From positions 1 to 64,000 of IMG/VR virus record IMGVR_UViG_3300038441_001309: DNA of 64,000 nucleotides. The stretch is one strand, 5' to 3'. The position numbers were made by a program, and so were the translations under genes. A model generated the notes under the pieces. It did not search any database. It was given only the letters and a program-made list of their open reading frames with translations, and was not told where the DNA came from. The DNA comes from a virus. Positions 1 through 8,900 of the stretch are shown one piece after another (position 1 is the stretch's first letter; every line of letters starts with the position of its first letter).

Positions 1-583
1 CAACCAGGTCATCAACCACGCGTTGGTGATCTGGCGCAAGGTGCTCTGCCTTCTGACGTTGGTCTTCCTGCTGTTGCTGCGACAGACGCTGCATTGGAGT
101 GCGACGGCTGTAGCCTGCCAACGTATCGCGTGGAGGACCTACGTCTTCTTCGGTGAGGAATGGCAACGCAACTCCATGGAGCCACTGAGCGAAGTTCTCA
201 AGCTTCAGGAGGTTGTCCATCATGTCTGGTGTCCAGCGACCAGAGTTAGGCGCCTGATCGAAGTTCTGCACAGCAGTCTTCAGGTAGCCCACAACCTCGC
301 GGTACAGCTTGGCAGACTTGGGGTGGTCGATGAACCAAGGCTTGCAACCTTTGGCGTACAGCTCTGCCATTTTAGTTGCAGGCAGGTTCACGCGCATGTC
401 TCCCTGCTCTTGCTCACGCTGAGCCATCGGGTTGTCTTGCGCCATCGCCCCGTAGAAGGAGGCGGCCTCTGCCGACTGCAGGAACAACCGAGGTACCATG
501 ACCTCATAGTGGTTGAAGGAGATCTGCTCTGCAGGCGACAGGCTAGTTCCCACGGGTAGGGGTTTTGGACGATTAGGAGTCAT
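1..583 (-). CDS. Hypothetical protein, C-terminus cut off by window edge
   Basis: The reading frame starts at an ATG at 583 and runs open to base 1, so only the first 194 residues are visible. GAGGA sits 8 nt upstream of the ATG, and the ATG overlaps the stop of the upstream gene (ATGA), so the two are translationally coupled. The N-terminus begins MTPNRPKPLPVG and the visible end is rich in Gln and charged residues (coiled-coil-like, RLSQQQQEDQRQKAE). No family is recognised. Its position at the end of a run of probable structural genes suggests a virion protein, but that is inference from context only. Confidence 0.8.
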   Translation of the reverse strand, partial: MTPNRPKPLPVGTSLSPAEQISFNHYEVMVPRLFLQSAEAASFYGAMAQDNPMAQREQEQGDMRVNLPATKMAELYAKGCKPWFIDHPKSAKLYREVVGYLKTAVQNFDQAPNSGRWTPDMMDNLLKLENFAQWLHGVALPFLTEEDVGPPRDTLAGYSRRTPMQRLSQQQQEDQRQKAEHLAPDHQRVVDDLV

Positions 584-1974
584 ATCGAAGGTCCTCGCAA
601 TGCCAGAATGTTCAGGATCATCAACACTGGCACGTAATAGAAACGCTCAAGCTTGTCCCACTCTTTCGACTGACGGACCAGCTCTGCCAACTTGGGCACA
701 TCCAGTTCCTGCTGGTTCAGTACAGACCAAACCAGTTTCTCCAGATGGCTCATCTTCGTGTAGTCCTCCTCGTAGAAGGCTTTACTGAAGACGTAGTAGG
801 TGTCGTCGTTGGTGTCCCAGATGTTCGGTACTTTGTCCTTGGGATCACGCGACTCTACTACTTTAACGTCGGTCAGGTCCTTTTCACGGATCAGGCGATT
901 GAAGTCATGGATCGGGGCTGGGCCGTCACGCAAAGGGGTGGTGGTGTACTGCATGGTCGGCGCACGCATTGAGTCGGCATCTTCACGCGGCTCAATGGGG
1001 AACATGACCATGTCGATCTGTGCCCAGTAAGCCCCGCCGTAGTTGGCACGGGTCTTGAGGACACTCTTTTGCACTAGGCCCATTTGCTGGCAGGCAAGGT
1101 GAAGGTGGCTTGGCTCCATTTGGAGCAGAGCATCCCAGATCGTGGTGGTTCTGAAAGCGTACTGTGCGTCGGTGTTATGGGCCTGTACTTTTCGAAGCAG
1201 GGGGTGCTGGGTAGTTTCAAGTACGCTGAGCACAGCAGAAACCAGGAAAGGATCATAGCAGGTACCGTTCTCTGGCTCCTGGCCAGGAATGATGAGAGTT
1301 TGACTGATCGGACTGAAGAACAACCGCAGGTATTCGCTGATCATCGTTTCCGATGTGCGGAACAGCATGCGGTAGTCGTGATACAGCGAACTGATCAGGA
1401 CAGGGTTCTTGCCGAAGCGGACGAAGTCAACAACGTAGTAGAACTCTTCTACGGTCTTGGCCTTGAGGTCTGCTTGGCGCAGTGGGTCATCACGGGCCAC
1501 CATGCGGAACTGAATCTGCTGACAGGCCTGACCCATCCACGACAGAGGCTCTGGCTTCATGTTGATGTGGAAGAGGCCAGTTTGACCATCCCCCACGTCT
1601 GCCTCAAACATGTCGTGCATGTTCAGGTAGATGCCCGGATAGAGGATCAGGGTACCGGTGATAACACGGTCACCTTCTTCCTCTTCGAACGAATAGGAGA
1701 AGTCGCCCTGCAGGCGAGACTCCACGTTGTTGATCTTCTCGTACTGTTGGTACGGGGCATCCAGGTTCAGTGCCTGAGGCTTGACCGAGTCATGCTCTCG
1801 AACCAGTTGCTTGTACACAGTGATCGGGAAGATCGAGCCACCCGCCTGAGTGATCAGGGATTGGCGAGGTTGATTACGCGTCTGCACCAAGGCAGTGCGC
1901 ATATCCACGGGTACGACACGACCAGTAGCGGGTTGCTTCTCGACCTTGTCTTCATCGACTTCGACCAATGGCAT
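580..1974 (-). CDS. Hypothetical probable virion protein (464 aa)
   Basis: A soluble 464-residue protein with no signal peptide or membrane segment. GGAG precedes the ATG by 8 nt, and the stop overlaps the next start as ATGA. The sequence mixes beta-like stretches (for example VITGTLILYPGIYLN) with aromatic-rich helical segments (EEFYYVVDFVRFGK) and a charged, Tyr-rich C-terminal third. I recognise no family. It lies in a head-to-tail run with 1979-3568 and the gene below 583, with gaps of a few bases, so the three are probably one transcription unit and may form one structural sub-assembly. Gene reality is firm; function is not. Confidence 0.75.
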   Translation of the reverse strand: MPLVEVDEDKVEKQPATGRVVPVDMRTALVQTRNQPRQSLITQAGGSIFPITVYKQLVREHDSVKPQALNLDAPYQQYEKINNVESRLQGDFSYSFEEEEGDRVITGTLILYPGIYLNMHDMFEADVGDGQTGLFHINMKPEPLSWMGQACQQIQFRMVARDDPLRQADLKAKTVEEFYYVVDFVRFGKNPVLISSLYHDYRMLFRTSETMISEYLRLFFSPISQTLIIPGQEPENGTCYDPFLVSAVLSVLETTQHPLLRKVQAHNTDAQYAFRTTTIWDALLQMEPSHLHLACQQMGLVQKSVLKTRANYGGAYWAQIDMVMFPIEPREDADSMRAPTMQYTTTPLRDGPAPIHDFNRLIREKDLTDVKVVESRDPKDKVPNIWDTNDDTYYVFSKAFYEEDYTKMSHLEKLVWSVLNQQELDVPKLAELVRQSKEWDKLERFYYVPVLMILNILALRGPSI

Positions 1975-1978
1975 GATC

Positions 1979-3568
1979 TTATCTCCGGGTGATGATGTTG
2001 TAAGAACCGACTGTCAGCATCAGGATGCGACGTTGGCCTGGGGTGAGGTTACCGCCACCATGTCCGCCAGGTACACTAGGGGGGCGAGATGGACGAGGCC
2101 ACACACCTGGACGAGGAGGTGAGATGATGTCAACAATCCATTCCCACTCTTCACGGGTCCAGAAGCAGCGCTTATTTGGCTTAGGTATCTGTCCGGCTGC
2201 AGCGAGCGCTGGATACATCTGAACCAATACCTCATACATCTTGCAGGCATTCTGACGCAGGCGATCCTGGTCCTCCACAGAGAGTGTGTAGAGGTTATTG
2301 CGGAAGGCAATCACAACATGGTAGATCGGCACCATGGACACATCGAACAGGGAACGGATCATTCCGTCTTCAGTCAACTCGACCTGCCCGTTCAAGTGAC
2401 GCTCGTTATCGGAGTACACCGCGATGTCAAAAAGACTACGGCCGTAATCCACCACGTACTTACGCTCAGACATGATGAAGTCACGAGCAGCGTCGCTGAG
2501 CTTGTGCACGCCCAGGGTGTCGATGGACAACATGTCCTTGCGGTTATCCGCAGAGATCGTTGTCAGGCCATACCACAGGTCGATACAGCCACGAGTACCG
2601 CCTTCCACCTGCCATGTATCGAAGTCAGGGTAACGTTTGTCCAGAATGCCCTTAGGAGGCGTCCAGACGTTGAAGAAGCTACCGAGAGTACGATTGACCG
2701 TGTTAGGGTCTACGTCGTGGTCAGAGAGCTTGTACATGCCTTGCTTGGGACGGAAGTCTGCCCCCAGCATCTTCTGCCGCACAACCAATGGGTAATCCAG
2801 GACAGCCTCAATAGGCTTGTCATAAACCACGCTGTACGACCACTCCAGATCCCAGGTGCCGTTGTCCTTGTTGAAGGTCGGCTCATCCATGACGCCAGAG
2901 AAGTCAAACCAACCCAGCACCCGTACCTGATCTTCAGGCACAACCAACACACCTCCTTTACCTGCCAAGTTGGTGACAGTGTCCACCCGTGGATCGAAAC
3001 GATCCTTGAGGTACTTGGGGAACGAGTCGCCGGTCTTGTCGTGGGCTTCCTGCTTCATCCAGATCTCGTGGAGGATAACCAGGAACACTTCGGGGATCTG
3101 CCAGTGGTAGGTCAGCGTGTGCACTTGCTCGTGGCGCAACAGATGGGAACGGGCCCATGTATCGTCACGTAGCTTGCTGGCCTCAATCTCGTCTTTACAG
3201 CGCAGACGAAACGTCAGCGTGGCTTTGGTAGGCTGATAGACGGGACGGACGTATACGTGCGTCTCTGCGTCCTTAAAGATCACATTGTTGTCGCGTCGGA
3301 TAACCGAGGCTTCATAGATGCGATCGGTGATGGGGTCTTCTTTGATTTTCAGAATGGCTTCGTTGTTAGTGCCGAACCAGTTCTTGGTATCAAAATTGTT
3401 GTCGATGGTGGAGCCCTGAACGAGTGCCTGCTCAGTGTGGCCAGGGATGCTCAGGAATGCGTCTTCGGGAAACCCTAGCCGAGCAAGGCAGTCCTTGGCA
3501 ATGGCAAAAGCCATGGGACGCGTCACGGTCTCGTAGGTATTCCCAATAGCGTAGTTACCATTGGGCAT
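1979..3568 (-). CDS. Hypothetical probable virion protein (529 aa), Pro/Gly-rich C-terminal segment
   Basis: The frame is open to 3652, but the extra N-terminal codons would run through the terminator hairpin of the upstream gene. The ATG at 3568 has AAGGAC 6-9 nt upstream, so I take that as the start (MPNGNYAIGN). The protein is soluble and acidic to neutral. Near the C-terminus is a low-complexity linker (PPRPGVWPRPSRPPSVPGGHGGG), after which about 20 residues complete the chain. No enzyme motif was seen. It sits between an inner-body-like protein gene and another unknown structural-looking gene, which suggests a virion component, perhaps of tail or baseplate. Confidence 0.75.
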   Translation of the reverse strand: MPNGNYAIGNTYETVTRPMAFAIAKDCLARLGFPEDAFLSIPGHTEQALVQGSTIDNNFDTKNWFGTNNEAILKIKEDPITDRIYEASVIRRDNNVIFKDAETHVYVRPVYQPTKATLTFRLRCKDEIEASKLRDDTWARSHLLRHEQVHTLTYHWQIPEVFLVILHEIWMKQEAHDKTGDSFPKYLKDRFDPRVDTVTNLAGKGGVLVVPEDQVRVLGWFDFSGVMDEPTFNKDNGTWDLEWSYSVVYDKPIEAVLDYPLVVRQKMLGADFRPKQGMYKLSDHDVDPNTVNRTLGSFFNVWTPPKGILDKRYPDFDTWQVEGGTRGCIDLWYGLTTISADNRKDMLSIDTLGVHKLSDAARDFIMSERKYVVDYGRSLFDIAVYSDNERHLNGQVELTEDGMIRSLFDVSMVPIYHVVIAFRNNLYTLSVEDQDRLRQNACKMYEVLVQMYPALAAAGQIPKPNKRCFWTREEWEWIVDIISPPRPGVWPRPSRPPSVPGGHGGGNLTPGQRRILMLTVGSYNIITRR

Positions 3569-3618
3569 GATAATGTCCTTGAAGGAATGGTCTGCATAGC
3601 ATGTCCAACCTGCGGCAT

Positions 3619-3646
3619 AAAAGCCGGACCCGAAGGCCCGGCTTTT
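3619..3646 (-). terminator. Hairpin terminator with TATGCC box
   Basis: AAAAGCCGG-aCCCGAAGGc-CCGGCTTTT forms a stable GC stem with a GAA-type loop. On the minus strand it lies just after the stop at 3677 and is followed by TTTTATGCC. It should end the transcript of the 411-residue gene. Confidence 0.8.
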
Positions 3647-3676
3647 ATTCACAACGCACCAGGCGCTACGGAAGAA

Positions 3677-4912
3677 TTACTTCTTGTCGTAGTGCTTCAG
3701 GTGAGCGGCGATGGTGGTGCAGTAGCCGTTGATGGCGGTAACCAGGTAGGACAGGGTGTCCTTGGCCGGTTGGTCCAGCAGGCGGCCAGCGTTCTTGGCA
3801 GCGTTGATCGCGGCGCGGGCAGCAGCATCGTCGCCCTTGTCGTTGGCCTTGGCTTTCTTGGCGAAAGCGTCACCAGCCTTGATCACGCCTTCTTGAGCGC
3901 GGTCTTTTTCCTGGAAGTTCTTCTCGTAGCCGACGACGGCCTTGGCAACGGTGGCCAGGGTGGTCAGAGCCGAGGTGATGGTCTGCTCGTTGGCAGCGGA
4001 AGCTGCGTTGGAGCCACCGGTCGAACCACCTTGCTTGGTGCGGATGGTCATGGTGTCGCCAGCAGGAACGAACTCGCGGCCGCCCGGCAGGTTCTTGATG
4101 GCCAGCAGGACCTTGGCAGGCGCGTCCAGGTTGGACGGTACGCTGAACTCGGCCTTCTCTTCGGTCTTGCCTTCTTCGGCAGCCTTGACTTCGTCGCCGG
4201 CCGACAGGGCGGAGGCGATGCTGTTGGCGTGCGCGATGGCGGCCTTGGTGTAGCCGTCGAGAACGGCGTCGCTCAGCTGCTGCAGCTTGCCGACTTCGGA
4301 CAGAGCCCACTCGCCCTTGTCGCTGACGTTGCCGGACTTCGGCATCGAGAAGTTGCGCTTGCCGGCGTCTTCCTGCAGCGCCTTGATGCGCGGCTCGATA
4401 CGCTGGATGAACTGCTTGACGGCAACGTAGGCTTTCTTGGCCAGGTCGCGACCTTTCTGGATCAGCTCTTTGATCTTGGCCCAGACCTTGTCGATCCAGT
4501 CCTTGATGCCTTCACAGGCCATGACGGTCGCCTGGCGGCGGCTCGAAGGCGAGGTGAAGTTTTCCAGAGCAGGAACCACTTCTTCAGCCGGGGTACCCAG
4601 CGGAGCGGTTTCGTTTTCGACCGCTTTCTGCAGCAGGTCGGCAGCGACTGGGTCCAGGCCGCCGGTTTCCTGGGCAGCTTCTGCGGTTTCCAGCAGGCTT
4701 TCCAGAGCGGCAACGGTGTTTTCCAGCTCGTCGACGGCGCCGTCGTTTTCGGCGACTTCGGTGTTGACGTCTTTCAGATCCAGCAGGGCGGCGTCGGCGC
4801 CGTCACCGTGTTGGCTGTCGGTGTCGATGTCGATTTCAGCTGCGGTCTGGTCAGCGCCTTCGATGCTTTCGATGGCCATGCGACCACGGGTGGAACGGAA
4901 GTTACGGGACAT
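3677..4912 (-). CDS. Abundant helical, probably protease-processed internal head protein (phiKZ inner-body type)
   Basis: 411 residues, Ala/Glu/Lys-rich and almost wholly helical, with strongly biased third-position C/G codons, as in highly expressed phage genes. It contains several sites of the A/S-x-E type used by phiKZ-like prohead proteases: A13-I-E15, A115-L-E117 and A132-C-E134. An acidic N-terminal region of about 115 residues would be the propeptide, and a Lys-rich helical body follows (DKVWAKIKELIQKGRDLAKK). This is the layout of phiKZ inner-body and internal head proteins. It differs from the three internal-protein genes at 11.9-18.4 kb in lacking a membrane helix. Start supported by GGAG 9 nt upstream; a terminator follows. 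Role inferred from composition and cleavage motifs. Confidence 0.6.
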   Translation of the reverse strand: MSRNFRSTRGRMAIESIEGADQTAAEIDIDTDSQHGDGADAALLDLKDVNTEVAENDGAVDELENTVAALESLLETAEAAQETGGLDPVAADLLQKAVENETAPLGTPAEEVVPALENFTSPSSRRQATVMACEGIKDWIDKVWAKIKELIQKGRDLAKKAYVAVKQFIQRIEPRIKALQEDAGKRNFSMPKSGNVSDKGEWALSEVGKLQQLSDAVLDGYTKAAIAHANSIASALSAGDEVKAAEEGKTEEKAEFSVPSNLDAPAKVLLAIKNLPGGREFVPAGDTMTIRTKQGGSTGGSNAASAANEQTITSALTTLATVAKAVVGYEKNFQEKDRAQEGVIKAGDAFAKKAKANDKGDDAAARAAINAAKNAGRLLDQPAKDTLSYLVTAINGYCTTIAAHLKHYDKK

Positions 4913-4946
4913 GTGTCTAACTCCAGAGTTGTTGATTGCGTTAGCG

Positions 4947-5501
4947 CTAGCTAGCTACTAGCGAGCCCACTTCACCCACTTCGATGTCTCCACCGAACAT
5001 GAGATGGAGGGACTCTATCAGATCCACTACACCACCCTCTCGGGAAATCCAGCGGGACATGATTTCTGCGGGATGCCCTTTCAGAAGTTCTGCGGGCACC
5101 TTGATATCCGGGTTCACGGATCGTCCGCCCATAACAATAGGCTTAACGGAACCGTTGTTGTTCATCTCGGCGAGAAGTTCGCGCCAAGTGGCGAGCAAGT
5201 ACCGGCGTTTTCCGGTGACTATATAATTGACAGTGTCAACCATGAACTCGACCTGGTACTTCGACAGGTTGGGGTTAAAGGCCTGGACGGTGATCCAGTC
5301 AGGGCCAGTACCCAACAGAGCCAAAGCATTACGCACGACGCTGTCGAAAGTCTTGGAGTCAACGATCGACACCAAACCTTTCACCATACCATCATAGTGC
5401 GCAACTGCCATAGTATCAGGCTCTTTGTAGCCCGTACCGGCTTGCAGCGGGCTCAGGCGTGCAAAGCCTGAGCTGTAGACGTCGAACCCGCGATCGTTCA
5501 T
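4947..5501 (-). CDS. Hypothetical probable structural protein (184 aa)
   Basis: A soluble 184-residue protein beginning MNDRGFDVYS with AGGAG upstream. Its start overlaps the stop of the preceding gene (ATGA), which implies translational coupling with the 302-residue protein. The C-terminal third is rich in short hydrophobic stretches (GGVVDLIESLHLMFGGDIEVG). No family recognised. Coupling to 5498-6406 and the adjacent abundant head-protein gene point to a minor virion protein or assembly partner. Confidence 0.7.
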   Translation of the reverse strand: MNDRGFDVYSSGFARLSPLQAGTGYKEPDTMAVAHYDGMVKGLVSIVDSKTFDSVVRNALALLGTGPDWITVQAFNPNLSKYQVEFMVDTVNYIVTGKRRYLLATWRELLAEMNNNGSVKPIVMGGRSVNPDIKVPAELLKGHPAEIMSRWISREGGVVDLIESLHLMFGGDIEVGEVGSLVAS

Positions 5502-6406
5502 TCACGTTTCTCCTTGACCGAGGCTTCGTACTTCTCGATCTTTCTGTTGACCTCTTTCAGACGGCCAGTGTGGTACTCGATGGATTTCTCCAGTCGTGGG
5601 TTCTGCGTACCGTCACGGGCGTCCTTCAGGGCCTGGATACGGAACTCCAGAGCCTGGCGGTCTTCTTTGGCGCCTTGGTAGTTGGCGATGCAACGGTCTT
5701 CGATCAGCATGCGCACGGCAGTGATCGGGTTCCAGTCGGCCGAAATGAAACCAGTGGCGCGCAGTGGGTCCATGGCAGCTTGGCCATTGGCTGCTGTCAT
5801 AGCATCAATGTCGGTATGAGCCACGTTGAACTCAGGGATCGACTTGATGGCACGCTCAACACCAGGAGCGGCCGTCTCCAATACCATGATGGCAGTGGCG
5901 AAAGCGCTCAGGTTGCGCTGCAGGCCATCCACCTGTTCTTTGGCCAGGCCCGACTTGAAGTTCGGACCACCGGTACCTTTGGCGATGTCTTCGGTGAAGG
6001 TCAGCAGCAGGTGACGGATGTAACGGTTGGTGAAGCCCAGGATCTCGACGTACTGCACGAGGTTGGCAGCACGGCCGTCCAGAGAGAGCGCATCTGCGTT
6101 CTTGGGGATCAGCTTGTTGATCAGGTCTTCGACGTCGCCAGCCTGGGCCACGTTAGCGCGCATGGCGGCCAGGATGCGGTCGTAGAATTCGCCCTTGCCA
6201 CCTTTACCCAGGCGTTGCAGGAAGTCCTTGTTGAATTTGTCGAGGACTTTCTTGGCCTTAGGTTCGGCACTGACGTACTCGGAGAACAACTCCAGAGACG
6301 GGATGGTGTGATCGATCATCTCTTTGATGACGTTCGAATGCACAGTGACCGTGGCGTTCTGGCTGAAGCCGTCGACAATCTTGTCAACGAAAGCAGTAAT
6401 CTTCAT
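5498..6406 (-). CDS. Hypothetical virion-type protein with C-terminal coiled coil (302 aa)
   Basis: 302 residues starting MKITAFVDKIVDGF, with AAGGA 8 nt before the ATG. The body is helical; the last 60 residues (RIQALKDAR through YEASVKEKRE) are highly charged and heptad-like, consistent with a coiled coil. Codon choice is biased toward G/C-ending codons, suggesting high expression. It is followed by an overlapping 184-residue gene and preceded by a 431-residue gene with a 29-nt gap. No recognised domain. A structural or scaffold role is inferred from context. Confidence 0.7.
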   Translation of the reverse strand: MKITAFVDKIVDGFSQNATVTVHSNVIKEMIDHTIPSLELFSEYVSAEPKAKKVLDKFNKDFLQRLGKGGKGEFYDRILAAMRANVAQAGDVEDLINKLIPKNADALSLDGRAANLVQYVEILGFTNRYIRHLLLTFTEDIAKGTGGPNFKSGLAKEQVDGLQRNLSAFATAIMVLETAAPGVERAIKSIPEFNVAHTDIDAMTAANGQAAMDPLRATGFISADWNPITAVRMLIEDRCIANYQGAKEDRQALEFRIQALKDARDGTQNPRLEKSIEYHTGRLKEVNRKIEKYEASVKEKRE

Positions 6407-6435
6407 GGATTGAATCCTTTAGTGAGGCACCCGAC

Positions 6436-7731
6436 TCAGAGAGTCGGGGCAGAGCCGGACAGGAACAGCTTGACGATATCGGCCACGTCGGAGCCGCCCT
6501 TGCTCTTGGCCTTGGTGTACTCGGTCACCGGCAGTTCAACGGCTTTCGGGATACCGCGGTTGTAAACAACCACCTGGTCCCAGTCACGATCAACGACGAT
6601 CATGTTCATGAGGTAGGTGCGCTTGAAGATCTTCTCACGAGTGTTGAAGTCAGCAAGCTTGCCGCCTACGGCCAGTTCCAGACGCTTGGCAGTGGCGCTG
6701 TCGATCACAGCAACACCCGAGGCAGTGCCGATCGAGGACTTGCCGGACAGCAGAGCAGCAACACGGTTCTTGGTGTCGCGCTCGCGGTTGAGCAGGTACA
6801 CACCGGTGTTGTCGCGGATAGCGGTACGGCGGTGGTTCTCGATGATGTCGTTGGTGAAGATGATGTCTTCGAGGAAGCGCAGTTGACCCGAACGCCAGCC
6901 GTGGTAACGCTCGGAAGCGGTACGCAGCTCGCCGCCGGTGGCGTAGACGTCTACCATGTTGTTCGAGGTAGTCATCATGGTCTTGAAGACCACCATCACT
7001 TGGATGGTAACTTCGCCTCCACCGTAGTCGCCAGACACTTCGAAAATACGGCCGGTAGCCAGGTTCGGGGTATCGAGCAGGTCACCAACCAGAGACGCGC
7101 CACCTTTGGTGGAAGCACCGGCGTGCTTGAGGTCAGCCAGCTGCTTGTCGTATTCCTTCTTGGCCAGTTCGGTTGCCGCCCGCTTGGAGGCTTCCTGATA
7201 CTTGCGCACTTCTTCAGGCGAGGCCACCTTCATCACAGGCTTGCCGCCCTGCCCTTCAGTGATCATGAAGGTGATGGTTGGCTTGCCCTGACCTGGGCGC
7301 GGCAGCTGCATGCCTTCGGTAACGATGTCCAGGACACGACCTTCAACGCGCTGAGGTAGGGTCTTGTTGTCACCGTAGTGCTGCTGGGCGCTGCGCTCGG
7401 CGAAGTCGTAGATTGCAGCGTTCATGTTGCGGTCGGGCTTGAGCGGATCGATGTCACGCAGCAGGCGCATGGCCGATACGTTGATCATACGAGCGGCGGC
7501 CTGCATGTAGTAGGCGGCGAAGATCGAGTTGGTGGTCTGCAGAATCGGGTACAGGAATTCGTACTGGGCGAGAGCGCTATCCACCAAGCAGATCGGCTCC
7601 ACGCGGGCGGGGGCGGAATACTGTATGATGCTGTCACTATCGCCGGTCGAAGCCAACTTTAGGGCATTGCCGAGTACCGTGGTAAACGGTGCCGCCGCCA
7701 GACTGAGGTCTGGCAGAATATTGATGTTCAT
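6436..7731 (-). CDS. Hypothetical virion structural protein (431 aa)
   Basis: 431 residues with GGAG 7 nt upstream of ATG. Residues from about 110 to 260 hold a beta-rich domain with a charged helical insertion (EEVRKYQEASKRAATELAKKEYDKQ). The C-terminal part has a motif-rich stretch around NHRRTAIRDNTGVYLLNRERDTKNRV. There is no membrane helix or signal peptide. It is divergent from the plus-strand gene at 7761, with only 29 nt between the starts. The phiKZ block next to the inner-body genes contains virion proteins of this size, so a virion role is likely; the specific role is unknown. Confidence 0.7.
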   Translation of the reverse strand: MNINILPDLSLAAAPFTTVLGNALKLASTGDSDSIIQYSAPARVEPICLVDSALAQYEFLYPILQTTNSIFAAYYMQAAARMINVSAMRLLRDIDPLKPDRNMNAAIYDFAERSAQQHYGDNKTLPQRVEGRVLDIVTEGMQLPRPGQGKPTITFMITEGQGGKPVMKVASPEEVRKYQEASKRAATELAKKEYDKQLADLKHAGASTKGGASLVGDLLDTPNLATGRIFEVSGDYGGGEVTIQVMVVFKTMMTTSNNMVDVYATGGELRTASERYHGWRSGQLRFLEDIIFTNDIIENHRRTAIRDNTGVYLLNRERDTKNRVAALLSGKSSIGTASGVAVIDSATAKRLELAVGGKLADFNTREKIFKRTYLMNMIVVDRDWDQVVVYNRGIPKAVELPVTEYTKAKSKGGSDVADIVKLFLSGSAPTL

Positions 7732-7760
7732 GAAGTGCTCCTGACCATTCTGGAGGGGTT

Positions 7761-8900
7761 ATGAGTTTAAGCCGCGAAGAATACGAGAAGATTTTTGATT
7801 TCATTTCGCGGATCGGAGGCAAGGGTAGTTCCGTAACCTCGATCTACGAACAGCTGAGAGGCATTAACAGCCTGGGGACACACCCCACGATGCCGCCCGT
7901 TCGAGAACAGTTTGGTCTCACGTTCTTCACGCGACCCAGACTTAACTTGACCGATGGCAACCTGCGTGCATTCCGCCCGTTTTTCAGCATGATCGGTGGT
8001 GCGGACGGCATTAGCCTTCCACGGGCCATTCGAGCCATGCTTGATCCTGTCGGTGTGTGGCGTGACGGCAAAGGCTCCCCGCTGGCCAACCACGAGCAGG
8101 CTTTTATCCCGTGGCTGTCTAACGGTTTGGTTTCCCAATCCGGTTGGCAGGAAATCGCACCAGGCACATTCACCTCGGTAGAGGGTAACCACCATGAAGC
8201 CTGGAGTATGATCGATGACACGATCAAGAACTACAGGGTATGGGACCTGAATACGACGCTGCGTAACGGGACGGGTAACATCATAATAATGATGCTTTTC
8301 GTCTGGGTGTGTTATGCCTCCCTGGTGTATGAGGGGGACATGGTTCCGTACATGGATTCGATCATTCAAAATCGGATCGACTACCACAGCCGGATTTACC
8401 GTTTCTCCCTAGACGCCAACAAGCGTCGGATCACCAGTTGGTGGTCTACCATTGCATATCCTTACGTTGCCCCAACTGCTACCGGCGCCAACATGTCGCT
8501 GGACTCCCCCTTCAACCAAGAAGGTCAGCAGATCTCGGTCAACTGGAAGTGCCATGGCCTGGATACGTTCGACCCGATCGTGTTCACTGAATTCAACAAC
8601 ATCGTTGCCTCGTTCAATGCGAACATGCACCCCGCCCTTCGTGACAAGAACATGGTCCAGATCAATGAAGATCTCTGGCACCTGTTCACATACGACACGT
8701 ACTTCTGGATTGATCCAGAGGAGCAGACAATGCAGCGCTGGGTTTCTCGTGAGGTGTACGAAGAACGTCTGGGTGATTCTCGCATTGCTTGGTCTAGCCG
8801 CTTTGCCAAGGGGGCGCTGACCCCGATGGCTTACAATGGGCAGAACCCTAGCCGGATCATTGTCCCAGGTAACACTCCAACTACAGGTACTGTCGTATGA
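7761..8900 (+). CDS. Hypothetical virion protein (379 aa), probable baseplate/tail partner
   Basis: 379 residues with GGAGGGG just before the ATG. It is Trp- and Tyr-rich (SRIYRFSLDANKRRITSWW) with a hydrophobic stretch at about residues 170-192 (NIIIMMLFVWVCYASLVYEG) that could be a buried helix or a membrane segment. The stop overlaps the start of the 978-residue gene (GTATGA), so the two are made together. Since the downstream protein resembles a baseplate-wedge protein, this one may be its partner. I recognise no family directly. Confidence 0.65.
   Translation: MSLSREEYEKIFDFISRIGGKGSSVTSIYEQLRGINSLGTHPTMPPVREQFGLTFFTRPRLNLTDGNLRAFRPFFSMIGGADGISLPRAIRAMLDPVGVWRDGKGSPLANHEQAFIPWLSNGLVSQSGWQEIAPGTFTSVEGNHHEAWSMIDDTIKNYRVWDLNTTLRNGTGNIIIMMLFVWVCYASLVYEGDMVPYMDSIIQNRIDYHSRIYRFSLDANKRRITSWWSTIAYPYVAPTATGANMSLDSPFNQEGQQISVNWKCHGLDTFDPIVFTEFNNIVASFNANMHPALRDKNMVQINEDLWHLFTYDTYFWIDPEEQTMQRWVSREVYEERLGDSRIAWSSRFAKGALTPMAYNGQNPSRIIVPGNTPTTGTVV

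Noticed and set aside
1979-3652. Longer start at 3652 for the 529-residue gene
   Set aside because: The extra codons lie in a terminator hairpin and the ATG at 3568 has a proper RBS.
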